Shown here in pieces: positions 25,301 through 34,331 of a stretch of DNA of 64,000 nucleotides. A program made the position numbers and the translations under genes. Below the pieces are notes generated by a model. It searched no databases. It worked only from the letters and a program-made list of their open reading frames with translations, and was not told the origin of the DNA. Every line of letters starts with the position of its first letter. Positions within the stretch are counted from its first letter, which is position 1. Source of the DNA: NORP233 sp050186825 (GTDB taxonomy: Bacteria > Planctomycetota > J058); NCBI GenBank assembly GCA_050186825.1, contig JBFWYD010000037.1, positions 37,430 through 101,429 on the forward strand. The letters run 5' to 3'.

Positions 25301-28300
25301 GGGACGCGCTGAGCTGCGATGCGCCGAGCTGCTGCCCTGGGCCCGAGCTGCTCTTGCTCCTGGCCGAGGGCTGTGACGAGCTGCTCGAGGGCGAGGACCC
25401 GCGCGCGCTGCGCGAGCACCTCGCCGGCTGCCCGCGCTGCCAGGCGGCTCAGGCCGCGCTCGACGGCGCCCTGGCCGCCCCGGCCCTGCCCTTCGACCCG
25501 CTCGACCTCCTCCCGGCGATCCGCGAGCAGCTCCAGGCCGCTCCCGCGCCTGCGGCGGCCGAGGAGCCGGCCCTGGCCGGCGTGCGCCTGCTCTGCACCT
25601 ACTGCAAGGACGCGCTCGCGCCGCTCGAGGTCGTCTACTGCGCCGGCTGCCTCGCCCCGCACCACGGGGACTGCTTCGCCGAGCACGGGCGCTGCAGCGC
25701 GCCCGGCTGCGAGGGGCAGCGGGTGGTCCGCGCCCACGAGGCGCCGCTCCCCGCGCGCCGGCGCAGCCCGCTCTGGATCGGGCTGGGGCTCGTGGCCTGC
25801 GCCGGGAGCGTGGCCGCCCTCGCCGGCGGCGGCGCCCGCGCGCTCTGGCGTCCGGGCGCGTCCACGGTGGCCGCGGCCCCGCCGCGCGAGCCCGCGCCAG
25901 AGCGGTCCCCCTCGCCCTCGCCTCCGGCGCCCGCGCCGGCGCCGTCGCCTGGGCCGGAGCTCGCGCCCGCCGCGGCCGAGGGGCTGGTCACGCGCGCCTA
26001 CGATGTGGCGGACCTGCTCGGGCCAGCGGACCCCGACCACGGCCCGGAGCTCGCGCGCCAGGTGCAGCGCCGGCTCGAGTCGCAGCAGGTCTCGCTCAAC
26101 TTCCAGGGCACGCCGCTCGGCCAGGTGGTGGGCTTCCTCCAGGACATCACCGGCCTCGACATCGCGCTCTCGCCCGAGGTCGACCCCGAGCTGCCGGTCG
26201 AGCTCCGCCTGCGCGACGTCCTGCTGCGGGACGGGCTGCGCCTGATCGTCGAGCAGACCGGGGTGACCTACAGCCAGGTCCAGTCCGCGATCCTGATCAC
26301 GCCGCCGGTGGGGCGGCGGGTGCGCACGCTCCCCGCGCATCCGCCCCTGCGGCCGCGGCAGCCGGGCCTGTCGGTCGGGGGCCTGCTCGACCTGGCGCGC
26401 GGCGCCGTCGGGCACGGACGCCCGAACGCGCTCCGCCCGCCCGCCGCGCTCGACCTCGACGAGCGCGCCAAGCACCTGGTCGCGACCCTGCCCGAGCCGG
26501 AGCACGCCGCGCTGGTGGCCCTGCTCCAGCACCTGCGGCCGACGGAGCTGGTCGCCCCCTTCCGCGACGCGTGGTTCGCGCCCGCCCCGCGGGCCCCGGA
26601 GCCGGCCCGGGCCCGCGCGCTGGCGCACTGGGCGCGGCTGCAGCGCGCCGCGGACGCGACCTACGAGGGTCGGTCCGCCTGCGACGTGCTCGCGGACCTG
26701 GCCGCCCGGGTCGAGGTCCCGCTGCGGATCCGCCCCGCGGCGCGCGCGGAGCTGGAGCGCGCGGGCAGCGGCGAGGGCGCCGCGGCGCGCGCGCGGGCCA
26801 CGCGGCCCGCACTGCGCCTGCGCGGCTCGAGCGTGGCCGCCGCGCTGGAGCTCGTGCTCTCCTTCCACGACGGGCTCGTGTTCGACGTCGACCGCGACGG
26901 CGTGCTCGTGCGGCTGGGGGCCTCGGCCCCCGACGAGCAGCTGCTGGAGGAGGCCGCGGGCGACGCGCTCTCGACCCAGGGCGCCGAGGTGCTCCTGATC
27001 GCGCAGCGCGCGCCGCAGGTCGAGCTCCCCGCGGGGCAGGCCACGGTGCGCGAGCTCCTCGACCTGGTGCGCGACGCGTCCGGTCAGAACCTCGTCCTGA
27101 GCCGCGCGGCGCAGGCGAGCGCGGGGCGCTCCCTGGACCTCGGGCCCGAGCCCCGCAAGTGGGGCGCCCTCGACGCGCTCGAGCAGATCCTCCGCCCGGT
27201 CAGCCTGGGGCTGCGCGTGCGCGAGGGCGTGCTGCAGGTCGTGCCGCGGCGGGAGGCCAGCCTGCGCCCCGAGCGCGCCGACGCGATCGCGGCGCTCCAG
27301 ACCCGCGTGGTGTGCGCGGAGCCGGCGGTGGGGCTGAGCGTGGGTGAGCTGGCCGGCGCGCTCGAGCGCGCCACCGGCGCGCAGGTGGTCCTGTCCCTGC
27401 CGGCCGCGGACCTGGCGACGCGCCTGCTCCTCCCCGCGGGCGCCGACGTGAGCGCCGCGCTCGAGCTCGCGAGCGGCCAGGGGGGCCTGAGCTGGAGCTG
27501 GGCCTGGTGCGGCGAGCGCCCCGTCCTCGCGATCGGGCGCGGCGCGCCGGCGCCCGACCTGGTCTCGCTCTGCGAGCGCCTCGACCCCGCGGCCCAGGAC
27601 GCGCCGCGGCCGGGGGCCCCGGTCGCGGTGGAGCGCGCGGTCGCGCAGCGCGAGGCGGCCCTGCGCGCGGCGCTGATCGGGCTGGCGGCCCTGCGCGAGC
27701 AGGCCGGCGCCGCGGACCTGCGAGCGCGGCTCGAGGCCGGGCTCGGCGCGGCGCGCGTGGCGGCGGCGGGCCTCGACGACGCGCGCGCCGCGCAGCGCGC
27801 CCTGGCCCCCCGGCCGCCTGAGGCCGCGCGGGGCGACGACCTCACGCCGGCGCTGTTCGCCGAGCTCCAGCGCGTGCGCGCCAGCCAGCGCGCGCTGGTC
27901 CGCCGGCGCGATGTCGAGCGCGTGGCGGAGGAGGATCGCCTGCGCGTGGAGCGCGACACCCAGCTGGAGGAGGCGCGCGAGTCCTCGCGGCGCCGGCTGC
28001 TCCGCGACCGGCTGCACGCCCTGCTCCCCTACGGGGGCTCGCTGCCCGAGCTGGACCTGCTGCGCGCGCGGCTGGCGCAGGAGCCCTACGAGCAGGTCGC
28101 GCCGCGCGGCTTCGGGCCCCTGCTGGAGGCGGCCGCGGCCGCGGCCAGCGCGCGCCTGGACGCCGGGATCGACGCGCTGTGCGCGCTGGACGCCCTGGTG
28201 GTCGAGCGCGGGGGTCACCTGCAGGTCGCCTGGACCGGGCCCGGCAGCCTGGCGACCCGCGCCGGCCTGAAGCCCGACTTCCCGGGCGAGCGGCTGCTGG

Positions 28301-28776
28301 CCTGCGGCGGCCAACCCGTCACGCGGCTGCTCGAGCTGGTCGACCGGCTGGGCGCGGCGACGCTCGCGGGCCGGAAGGCCGAGCTCGAGGTCCAGGACCT
28401 CCACGGCGCGCGGCGCGTCCTGCGCCTCGCCCTGCGGCCGGCGCCCGAGGGCCAGGAGGGCGGCCTGGGGGCCCAGCTCGACCCCTCCCTGGGTGTGACG
28501 TCGGCTCCCGCCGGCTCGCCGCTGCGCGCGGGCGACCAGGTGCTCGCGCTGGACGGGGTCTCCTTCCGCGTGCGGCGGCGGCTGGCGGGCTACGTCGCGC
28601 ACCTGCGCCGGGGCGAGGAGGTCACGCTGCGCGTCCGCCGCGCCGGGCAGGAGCTCGACCTGCGCCTGCGGCTCGGCGAGCAGTCGCCCTGGGAGCTCGC
28701 CTGGGCGCGCGAACCCTACGACGTCCCGCAGCGCGAGCTGCTCGCGACCGAGGCCGCCGCGGGCGAGCTGCGCTAG
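25297..28776 (+). CDS. 1159-aa anti-sigma / zinc-ribbon / STN-like / PDZ membrane protein
   Basis: A very unusual fusion. Residues 1-60 hold an anti-sigma zinc finger, H41-x3-C45-x2-C48. Residues 100-140 hold a RING- or B-box-like cysteine cluster (C100-x2-C103, CAGC, HHGDC, GC). A single membrane helix lies at about 157-180, then a Pro-rich linker. Residues 263-335 read as a secretin/TonB N-terminal (STN) domain (SLNFQGTPLGQVVGFLQDIT, then DIALSPEVD and LRLRDVLLRDGLRLIVEQTG). Several weaker STN-like repeats follow to about 770, then a coiled-coil-like stretch, and two PDZ-like domains at about 965-1050 and 1065-1145 (LKPDFPGERLLACGGQPV; GSPLRAGDQVLALDGV). Inference: it ties periplasmic sensing to the ECF sigma factor. 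The GTG start is coupled to the sigma gene. Confidence 0.8.
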   Translation: MRDALSCDAPSCCPGPELLLLLAEGCDELLEGEDPRALREHLAGCPRCQAAQAALDGALAAPALPFDPLDLLPAIREQLQAAPAPAAAEEPALAGVRLLCTYCKDALAPLEVVYCAGCLAPHHGDCFAEHGRCSAPGCEGQRVVRAHEAPLPARRRSPLWIGLGLVACAGSVAALAGGGARALWRPGASTVAAAPPREPAPERSPSPSPPAPAPAPSPGPELAPAAAEGLVTRAYDVADLLGPADPDHGPELARQVQRRLESQQVSLNFQGTPLGQVVGFLQDITGLDIALSPEVDPELPVELRLRDVLLRDGLRLIVEQTGVTYSQVQSAILITPPVGRRVRTLPAHPPLRPRQPGLSVGGLLDLARGAVGHGRPNALRPPAALDLDERAKHLVATLPEPEHAALVALLQHLRPTELVAPFRDAWFAPAPRAPEPARARALAHWARLQRAADATYEGRSACDVLADLAARVEVPLRIRPAARAELERAGSGEGAAARARATRPALRLRGSSVAAALELVLSFHDGLVFDVDRDGVLVRLGASAPDEQLLEEAAGDALSTQGAEVLLIAQRAPQVELPAGQATVRELLDLVRDASGQNLVLSRAAQASAGRSLDLGPEPRKWGALDALEQILRPVSLGLRVREGVLQVVPRREASLRPERADAIAALQTRVVCAEPAVGLSVGELAGALERATGAQVVLSLPAADLATRLLLPAGADVSAALELASGQGGLSWSWAWCGERPVLAIGRGAPAPDLVSLCERLDPAAQDAPRPGAPVAVERAVAQREAALRAALIGLAALREQAGAADLRARLEAGLGAARVAAAGLDDARAAQRALAPRPPEAARGDDLTPALFAELQRVRASQRALVRRRDVERVAEEDRLRVERDTQLEEARESSRRRLLRDRLHALLPYGGSLPELDLLRARLAQEPYEQVAPRGFGPLLEAAAAAASARLDAGIDALCALDALVVERGGHLQVAWTGPGSLATRAGLKPDFPGERLLACGGQPVTRLLELVDRLGAATLAGRKAELEVQDLHGARRVLRLALRPAPEGQEGGLGAQLDPSLGVTSAPAGSPLRAGDQVLALDGVSFRVRRRLAGYVAHLRRGEEVTLRVRRAGQELDLRLRLGEQSPWELAWAREPYDVPQRELLATEAAAGELR

Positions 28777-28806
28777 CTGCTCCGCGCAGGAGAGGCACCG
28801 CCGCGC

Positions 28807-28832
28807 GGGCCTCCCCCCGTGAGGGGAGGCCC
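28807..28832. terminator. Bidirectional terminator-like hairpin between convergent genes
   Basis: GGGCCTCCCC and GGGGAGGCCC form a perfect 10-bp stem with a 6-nt loop. It sits in the 69-base gap between the convergent stops of the anti-sigma fusion gene (28776) and argS (28846). There is no T-run, but the position and stem strength support a shared terminator. Confidence 0.65.
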
Positions 28833-28845
28833 CGCGAGGGGCGGC

Positions 28846-30819
28846 CTACATCCGCTCGAGGGCCTCGATCCCGAGCAGCTCGAGCGCGGCGGCCAGGGCC
28901 TTCTTGGCGCTCCGCACGAGCAGCAGCCGGGCCCGGGTCAGCGCCTCGTCTCCCGTGTCCAGCACCCGGTGGTGGTGCAGGAAGGCGTGGGTCTTGGCCG
29001 CGAGGTCGAGCACGTAGCGCGCGATCACGCTCGGCTCGAGCTGGTCGGCGGCCTGCTGCACCTTGGCCGGGAGCTCGGCGATCGCCTTGATCAGGGCCTG
29101 GGTCTCGGGCTCCGCGAGCCGGTCGAAGTCGACGTCGTCGACGCCGGGGAGCGGGCCCTCGTGCTTCTCGAGGATCCCCGCCAGCCGCGCGTGCGCGAAC
29201 TGGAGGTAGGGGCCCGAGTCGCCCTTGAGGTTCAGCAGCCGGTCCCAGTCGATCGACTCCTCGTCGGCGGGCGGGCTGAGGTCGATGTCCTTGAGCCGGT
29301 CCCCCTTGAGGTCGAAGAACTTCACTGCGCCGGTGCCGATCGCCCGGGCCACCGCCTCCTGCTCCGCGGCGCTGAGCTCGACCTTCTTGGTGGCCTGCGA
29401 GGCGGCCTCCCGGGCCTTCTCCCCGGCCTTCTCCAGCACCTCGTCCAGGAACACCGCGGTGCCCTTCCGGGTGCTCATCCCGAGGTACTTGCCGAAGCCC
29501 ACGTGCTCGAAGCCGGCCGCGCCGGGGAGGCCCATCTTCTCGATCACCTTGAACCAGGGGACGAAGTGGTCCCGCTGGTCCTGGCCGACCACGTAGAGCA
29601 CCTTCGCCGGGTGGTAGGTGTCGGCCCGGTAGTGGGCCGCCGTGATGTCCCGCGTGGTGTAGGTGGTCCCGCCGTCGACCTTGAGCAGGATCGCGAAGCC
29701 CATCCCCTCGTCGCTGAGGTCCACGCCCTGCGGCCGCTTGCCGTCGTCCTCGGCCGGGACCGCGCCCCGGGCCTTGGTCGCGGCCGCCTCGAGCTCGGGC
29801 AGCTCGGCCGCGAGCTTCTCCCGCCGCTTCTCGAGCTTCTGCCGCTGCTTGTCCTTGAGCCCCTCCTTCGCCAGCTCGGCCGCGGAGCTCTCGAGCTCCT
29901 TCCGCGCGGACTCGAGCTTCTTCTCGGCCCGCTCGGCCGCGAGCAGCGCGGTCTCCCGCCGGGTCATCCCGTCCACCAGCAGGCCCGAGCCCCGCAGCTC
30001 CTCGACCACGGCCGGCATCTTGTCGTTGTAGAAGGCCTCGCCCGCGTCGCTCTCGTGCTCGATCCCGAGCACGTCGTAGATCCGCTGGAACTCCGCCTTG
30101 GACCGCTCGACGAAGAAGGTCCACAGCTCCCGCGCCTCGGGGTCGCCCTCCTCGAGCTTCTTGAACCAGGACCGCGCCTCGTCCCGGACGCTCGGGTCCT
30201 CCTTGGCGAGCCCGTTGATCCGCACGTAGAGCTCGACGAACACGTCGACGTCCCGCTCGCCGGCCTCGATCCGCGGCATGGCCTCGGCGCCCCACCGCTT
30301 CCAGGCCGCGATCATGAAGCCGAACTGCGTGCCCCAGTCGCCGAGGTGGTTCACGCCCACGACCCGGTAGCCGAGCGCCCGGAAGATCTGCCGCAGGCTC
30401 CAGCCGATCACCGTGGACCGCAGGTGGCCCAGGTGGAATGGCTTGGCGATGTTCGGCGAGGAGAAGTCGATCACGACGGTCTGTCCGGCGCCCGCCTGCG
30501 AGCCGCCGTAGCCCGCCTGCGCCCACACCGCCCGGAGCACCTGCTCGGCGAGCGCGCCCGGGGGGACCTTGAAGTTCACGAAGGCGCCGTCGGCGCTGGC
30601 GCTGATCCCGCCCAGGTCGAGCCCGGCCACCTGCTGCGCGACCGCGAGCGCGGCGTCCTTGCCCTTGCGCCCGAGCTTGCCCGCGAGGGCGAAGCCCGCC
30701 AGCGAGAGGTCGCCGCGCTCGGGGTTGTTGGGCGCGGTGATCAGGGGCGCCACCTCGGCGGCGTCGAGCTGGAGTTCCTGGGCGATCGCGGCCGCGATCC
30801 GGGCGACGAAGCTCTCCAC
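28846..30819 (-). CDS. argS: Arginyl-tRNA synthetase with coiled-coil insertion
   Basis: A 657-residue class I enzyme that charges tRNA-Arg. It has the N-terminal Add-1 domain (APNNPERGDLSLAGFALAGK), SSPNIAKPFHLGHLRSTVIG with the HIGH equivalent HLGH at 129-132, GDWGTQFG, the KMSKS equivalent GMSTRKG (Met448), and the C-terminal anticodon-binding domain. GTG (30817-30819) was chosen because MESFVARIAAAIAQEL matches where ArgS proteins begin. Odd: residues about 286-365 form a highly charged Ala/Glu/Lys coiled coil (LLAAERAEKKLESARKELES and onward) inserted in the catalytic domain before the DEGMGFAILLK strand. Standard ArgS lacks this. Confidence 0.95.
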   Translation of the reverse strand: MESFVARIAAAIAQELQLDAAEVAPLITAPNNPERGDLSLAGFALAGKLGRKGKDAALAVAQQVAGLDLGGISASADGAFVNFKVPPGALAEQVLRAVWAQAGYGGSQAGAGQTVVIDFSSPNIAKPFHLGHLRSTVIGWSLRQIFRALGYRVVGVNHLGDWGTQFGFMIAAWKRWGAEAMPRIEAGERDVDVFVELYVRINGLAKEDPSVRDEARSWFKKLEEGDPEARELWTFFVERSKAEFQRIYDVLGIEHESDAGEAFYNDKMPAVVEELRGSGLLVDGMTRRETALLAAERAEKKLESARKELESSAAELAKEGLKDKQRQKLEKRREKLAAELPELEAAATKARGAVPAEDDGKRPQGVDLSDEGMGFAILLKVDGGTTYTTRDITAAHYRADTYHPAKVLYVVGQDQRDHFVPWFKVIEKMGLPGAAGFEHVGFGKYLGMSTRKGTAVFLDEVLEKAGEKAREAASQATKKVELSAAEQEAVARAIGTGAVKFFDLKGDRLKDIDLSPPADEESIDWDRLLNLKGDSGPYLQFAHARLAGILEKHEGPLPGVDDVDFDRLAEPETQALIKAIAELPAKVQQAADQLEPSVIARYVLDLAAKTHAFLHHHRVLDTGDEALTRARLLLVRSAKKALAAALELLGIEALERM

Positions 30820-31062
30820 GGGAGGGTCCTGTCCGTTGAATACGAGGTCGGGCTCCGGCGCGAGTGACGTCGCGATGACCCGCCACGTGTCGCGCGAAGT
30901 GGGCCACAAGAGAGCACTTGGGGCGGCCCGCCTCAAGGATCCCGACTCCTGGGAAGGGGCCGGAGGCCCCCCCCGCGCGGGCCTAACCCCTTTGCTTTTA
31001 CGGGGCTCTGACAGTCCCCCGCCCCGATCTTTCCTACCCTCTCGCCCGTCGAGGAGGTCCCC

Positions 31063-32592
31063 ATGTCTCGCACGCTCTCGCTGGCCCTGGTGATGGCCCT
31101 CTGCCTCACGGCAGGCGCCGACGCGCGCCCGAACCTCTCGGGCAAGGAGTTCAACCAGCACAAGAAGGACGCCGAGAAGGCGCTGCGCGCCGGCCAGTTC
31201 TCGGCCGCCGCGACCGAGCTCGCCGCGCTGGGCAAGGACGACAGCAAGCGCGCGATCGAGTTCCTGTGCTCGATCGCCAAGGTCCCCGACGCAGAGACCT
31301 ACGACGCCGCCATGCAGGCGATCGCGGCGATGCGCTCGGAGGAGGCGCAGGACACGATCCTCAAGCGGCTCAAGGCCGGCGGCTCGCCCGTGGGCAAGAT
31401 GCTGCTCGTCGACGCCATGGCGGAGCGCAACGACGACTTCGCGGGCGAGGCGCTCGGCGCGGCCGTCACGGACAAGACCCCCGAGGTGCAGCGCGCGGCG
31501 ATCTCGGCGATCAAGCGCAAGAAGCTCAAGCAGGCGATCCCGGGGCTGATCGAGCTCCTGAGCCGGCTCGAGAAGAAGGAGGCCGACGGGCTCAACTTCT
31601 CGCTCGTGCAGGAGACCCTGACCGCGATCACCAACGAGAGCTTCGAGAAGGCCGAGGACTGGGGGAAGTACTGGGAGACGGCCAAGGCCAGCTTCCGCCC
31701 CGTGACCGGCGCCCCGACCAAGGAGCCGGGCGGCACGCAGCGGCGCCAGCGCCCGCGCTTCTTCGGCAGCGAGATCAAGTCCGACCGGATCGTGTTCGTG
31801 ATCGACACCTCGGGCTCCATGACGGCCGCCGACCCGGGCGGCCCGGTGACCACGGGCGGGAACGGCGGCGGCCAGCCGCGCACGCCGACCGGCCAGGGCG
31901 GGCAGGAGCCGCCCAAGAACCCGGGCGCCGAGAGCCGGGTGCGCATCGAGCGCGCGAAGTATCAGCTGATGCAGGTGATCGACGCGCTGCCCGCGCGGGC
32001 GCGCTTCACGATCCTGGCCTACAGCGGCGTGATCGTCTCCGGCCCCGGCGCCGAGCCGCCCAAGGACGGGCTGATGCCCCCCAAGATGGGCGGCTTCGAG
32101 TGGCTGAAGATCTGGTCCCCGAACCTGATGGTGGCCAACGAGAAGTCCAAGTCGGACGCCAAGGCCTTCGTGAAGGGCCTCCAGGCCAACGGCGGGACCT
32201 TCACGCTCAACGCGCTCAAGCACGCCTTCAAGGTCCAGGGCGCGGACACGGTGGTGGTCCTCTCCGACGGCTACCCCAACGACCACGACCTGAAGCTGGG
32301 CCGCGCGCTGAACGGTGACGAGATCCTCAAGGAGGTCGCCGCAATGAACCGCATGCGCCGCCTGGTGATCGACACCTTCGGCTTCGACTCCTCGGACGGC
32401 GAGGGCGCGCGCTTCGGCGGCGGCGGCCGGCGTCGCGGCGGGGGCGGGAACGGCGGCGGCACGGGCGGCGGCCCGGGCGGCGGCGGCCCGCTGGGCGGCG
32501 GCGGCTTCGGCGGCGGCGGGGCCAGCGACCTGAGCGGCTTCATGAAGCAGCTCGCGGGTCAGAACGGCGGGTCGTACACCCAGATCAAGTGA
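31063..32592 (+). CDS. Secreted VWA protein with HEAT-like repeats and Gly-rich loop
   Basis: A 509-residue exported protein with a Sec signal (SRTLSLALVMALCLTAGADA). Residues about 25-220 are alpha-helical HEAT-like repeats (MQAIAAMRSEEAQDTILKRL, then EVQRAAISAIKRKKLKQAIP). A von Willebrand A domain starts near 240, with the MIDAS motif D248-T-S250-G-S252. Near the C-terminus is a Gly-rich low-complexity loop inside the VWA fold. GAGGAGG precedes the ATG. It is a clear paralogue of the next gene (32903), sharing the leader, GKEFNQHKK-like start, RFFGSEIKSDRIVFVID motif and order of parts. The role is unknown; VWA folds bind metal-dependent protein ligands. The 243-base divergent region to argS holds the promoters. 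Confidence 0.88.
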   Translation: MSRTLSLALVMALCLTAGADARPNLSGKEFNQHKKDAEKALRAGQFSAAATELAALGKDDSKRAIEFLCSIAKVPDAETYDAAMQAIAAMRSEEAQDTILKRLKAGGSPVGKMLLVDAMAERNDDFAGEALGAAVTDKTPEVQRAAISAIKRKKLKQAIPGLIELLSRLEKKEADGLNFSLVQETLTAITNESFEKAEDWGKYWETAKASFRPVTGAPTKEPGGTQRRQRPRFFGSEIKSDRIVFVIDTSGSMTAADPGGPVTTGGNGGGQPRTPTGQGGQEPPKNPGAESRVRIERAKYQLMQVIDALPARARFTILAYSGVIVSGPGAEPPKDGLMPPKMGGFEWLKIWSPNLMVANEKSKSDAKAFVKGLQANGGTFTLNALKHAFKVQGADTVVVLSDGYPNDHDLKLGRALNGDEILKEVAAMNRMRRLVIDTFGFDSSDGEGARFGGGGRRRGGGGNGGGTGGGPGGGGPLGGGGFGGGGASDLSGFMKQLAGQNGGSYTQIK

Positions 32593-32728
32593 CTTCGTGG
32601 GCGTGCCCGCGAGGGCGCCGGGTGTGGGCGCAGGGTGGCTGACGGGCACACCCACGAAATCACCTAGGCTGACGCCCGCCTTGGAGCGCCTCGCGAGGGA
32701 AGCTGACGCCTTGCTTGGTCCGCCCTGG
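32589..32728 (+). repeat. Stop-abutting hairpin element, copy F
   Basis: Arms 32589-32609 and 32643-32663 match at 19 of 21 positions, with a 33-nt loop; the left arm includes the TGA stop of the first VWA gene. Two small hairpin motifs GCTGACGCC follow at 32668 and 32702, 34 bases apart, as in copies A and B. It is the shortest and most diverged copy. Confidence 0.75.
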
Positions 32729-32902
32729 CGAGGTCTGAAGATTGGGAGCGCGAGGAGGGCGAAGGGCTCAGAACGAGGGCGTGCTGGCGGGCACGCCCCT
32801 CGCGTTGGAACGGCGGCTCGCTCTCAGGGGTGAGCGGGAAGTCGAGCGGTAGGAAGGTCCCGGGGGGCGGCGGATCCCCTCGGACTCCCCTCAGGAGGTC
32901 CC

Positions 32903-34138
32903 ATGGTCCGGTTCGCGTCTCAGGTCGCGCTGATCGCCGCGCTCGTCGCGCTTGCGGCCCCCGCCCAGGCGGAGATGAGCAAGGCGGACTTCAACCGGGC
33001 CAAGAAGAAGCTCAAGTTCGCCCAGGTCCAGCAGGACGGCGACGCCCTGGCGGCGGTCCTCGAGGAGCTCGCGGCCGACGACAGCAAGCGCGCGGTCGAG
33101 CTCGTGCTCGGGGTCGCGGCCACGAACCAGCTCGCCCGCTCCAAGGTGGACGCGGCCGCGGCCAAGTCGCTCGACGCCATGACCTCGGACGGGGCCACGG
33201 GCGCCCTGATCGCCGCCCTCGGCAACCGCCGCTCGCCGCCCCTGGTCAAGATCCTCGTGGCCGAGGCGCTGGGGAAGCGCAAGGACGGCCCCTCCGCCCA
33301 GGCCCTGGGCGACGCGCTCTCGGACGGCCGCCCCGAGGTGCTGCGCGCCGTGATCCGCGCCGTCCACGCGCGCAAGGCCGGCGAGACCGTGCCGGGCCTG
33401 CTCTCGTTGCTCGAGAAGCTCGAGAAGCACCCCGACGCCTGGTCCGAGCACGAGGTGCAGCTCGCGCTGGTCGAGTGCACGGGCAAGTGGTTCGAAAAGC
33501 TCGAGGACTGGAAGCAGTTCTGGGCGCAGAACGCGCACAAGGGCGAGCGCGTGGCCACGGGCAGCGCCAAGGCCGCCATGGAGACCGCCGAGCGCGCCAA
33601 GCAGCCCCCGCCCAAGTTCTTCGGCACCGAGATCCGCAGCGAGCGCGTGGTGTTCGTGATCGACGTCTCGGGCTCCATGGAGGGCGAGCGCCTGGCGAAG
33701 TGCAAGGCGCAGCTCACCCAGTGCATCAGCGGCCTGACCGCCCGCAGCTCGTTCACGGTGCTCGTCTACTCGAACCAGATCCGCCCCTGGAACGCGCGCC
33801 TCCAGCCCGCGACCCCGCAGAACAAGGCCAGCGCGGTCTCCTTCGTCGAGACCCTGCGCGCCACCGGCAACACGTGCACCCGCAAGGCCATGCTCCAGGC
33901 CCTCGAGGTCGCCGACGCCGACACCGTGGTCCTGCTCTCGGACGGCATGCCCACCGGCACCAAGCCCGACGGCAAGGCCTACAGCGAGGCCGAGGTCCTA
34001 GACGACGTCAGCGCGGAGAACACCCGCCGCCAGCGCGAGATCCACACCTTCGGCTTCGGCACGAAGGGCAGCCAGCTCGCCGACTTCATGGAGAACCTGG
34101 CCAAGAAGAACCACGGCCGGTTCACCGCCATCGACTGA
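32903..34138 (+). CDS. Secreted VWA protein with HEAT-like repeats, paralogue
   Basis: A 411-residue exported protein: Sec signal (VRFASQVALIAALVALAAPA, then QAEM), HEAT-like helices to about 210 (KILVAEALGKRKDGPSAQAL, EVLRAVIRAVHARKAGETVP), then a VWA domain with the MIDAS D254-V-S256-G-S258, RSSFTVLVYS, and LLSDGMPTG. It lacks the Gly-rich loop of its upstream paralogue. AGGAGG precedes the ATG. Both paralogues are followed at the stop by a member of the same repeat family (copies F and C). Tandem duplication is likely. Their shared design (repeat scaffold plus metal-binding VWA) suggests protein-protein interaction outside the cytoplasm. Confidence 0.88.
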   Translation: MVRFASQVALIAALVALAAPAQAEMSKADFNRAKKKLKFAQVQQDGDALAAVLEELAADDSKRAVELVLGVAATNQLARSKVDAAAAKSLDAMTSDGATGALIAALGNRRSPPLVKILVAEALGKRKDGPSAQALGDALSDGRPEVLRAVIRAVHARKAGETVPGLLSLLEKLEKHPDAWSEHEVQLALVECTGKWFEKLEDWKQFWAQNAHKGERVATGSAKAAMETAERAKQPPPKFFGTEIRSERVVFVIDVSGSMEGERLAKCKAQLTQCISGLTARSSFTVLVYSNQIRPWNARLQPATPQNKASAVSFVETLRATGNTCTRKAMLQALEVADADTVVLLSDGMPTGTKPDGKAYSEAEVLDDVSAENTRRQREIHTFGFGTKGSQLADFMENLAKKNHGRFTAID

Positions 34139-34331
34139 GCGGAGCGCCGGATGTCGAGCGGTCACGCGAGGGCGGGAGTGTCGGGCGAGAGCGCCAAGGA
34201 GTGACCGCTCGACCTCCTGGCTCCGCTCAATAGGCGAATGCGGGTGGCTCCGAGCAAGCGGGGCTGCGGCACCGCGGAGGGTGATCGCGAGTCCACCCGG
34301 TCACGGAGCTGACGCCCGACGTTCAGCGCCA
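34137..34331 (+). repeat. Stop-abutting hairpin element, copy C
   Basis: A two-part stem: outer arms 34137-34144 / 34221-34228 (GAGCGGAG / CTCCGCTC) and inner arms 34153-34165 / 34201-34213, perfectly paired, with a 35-nt loop and 8/7-nt internal loop. The outer left arm includes the GA of the TGA stop. The tail has CTCAATAGGCG, a long segment conserved with copy D and one small hairpin motif at 34308. Its 3' end overlaps the end of an antisense nuclease remnant. Confidence 0.88.
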
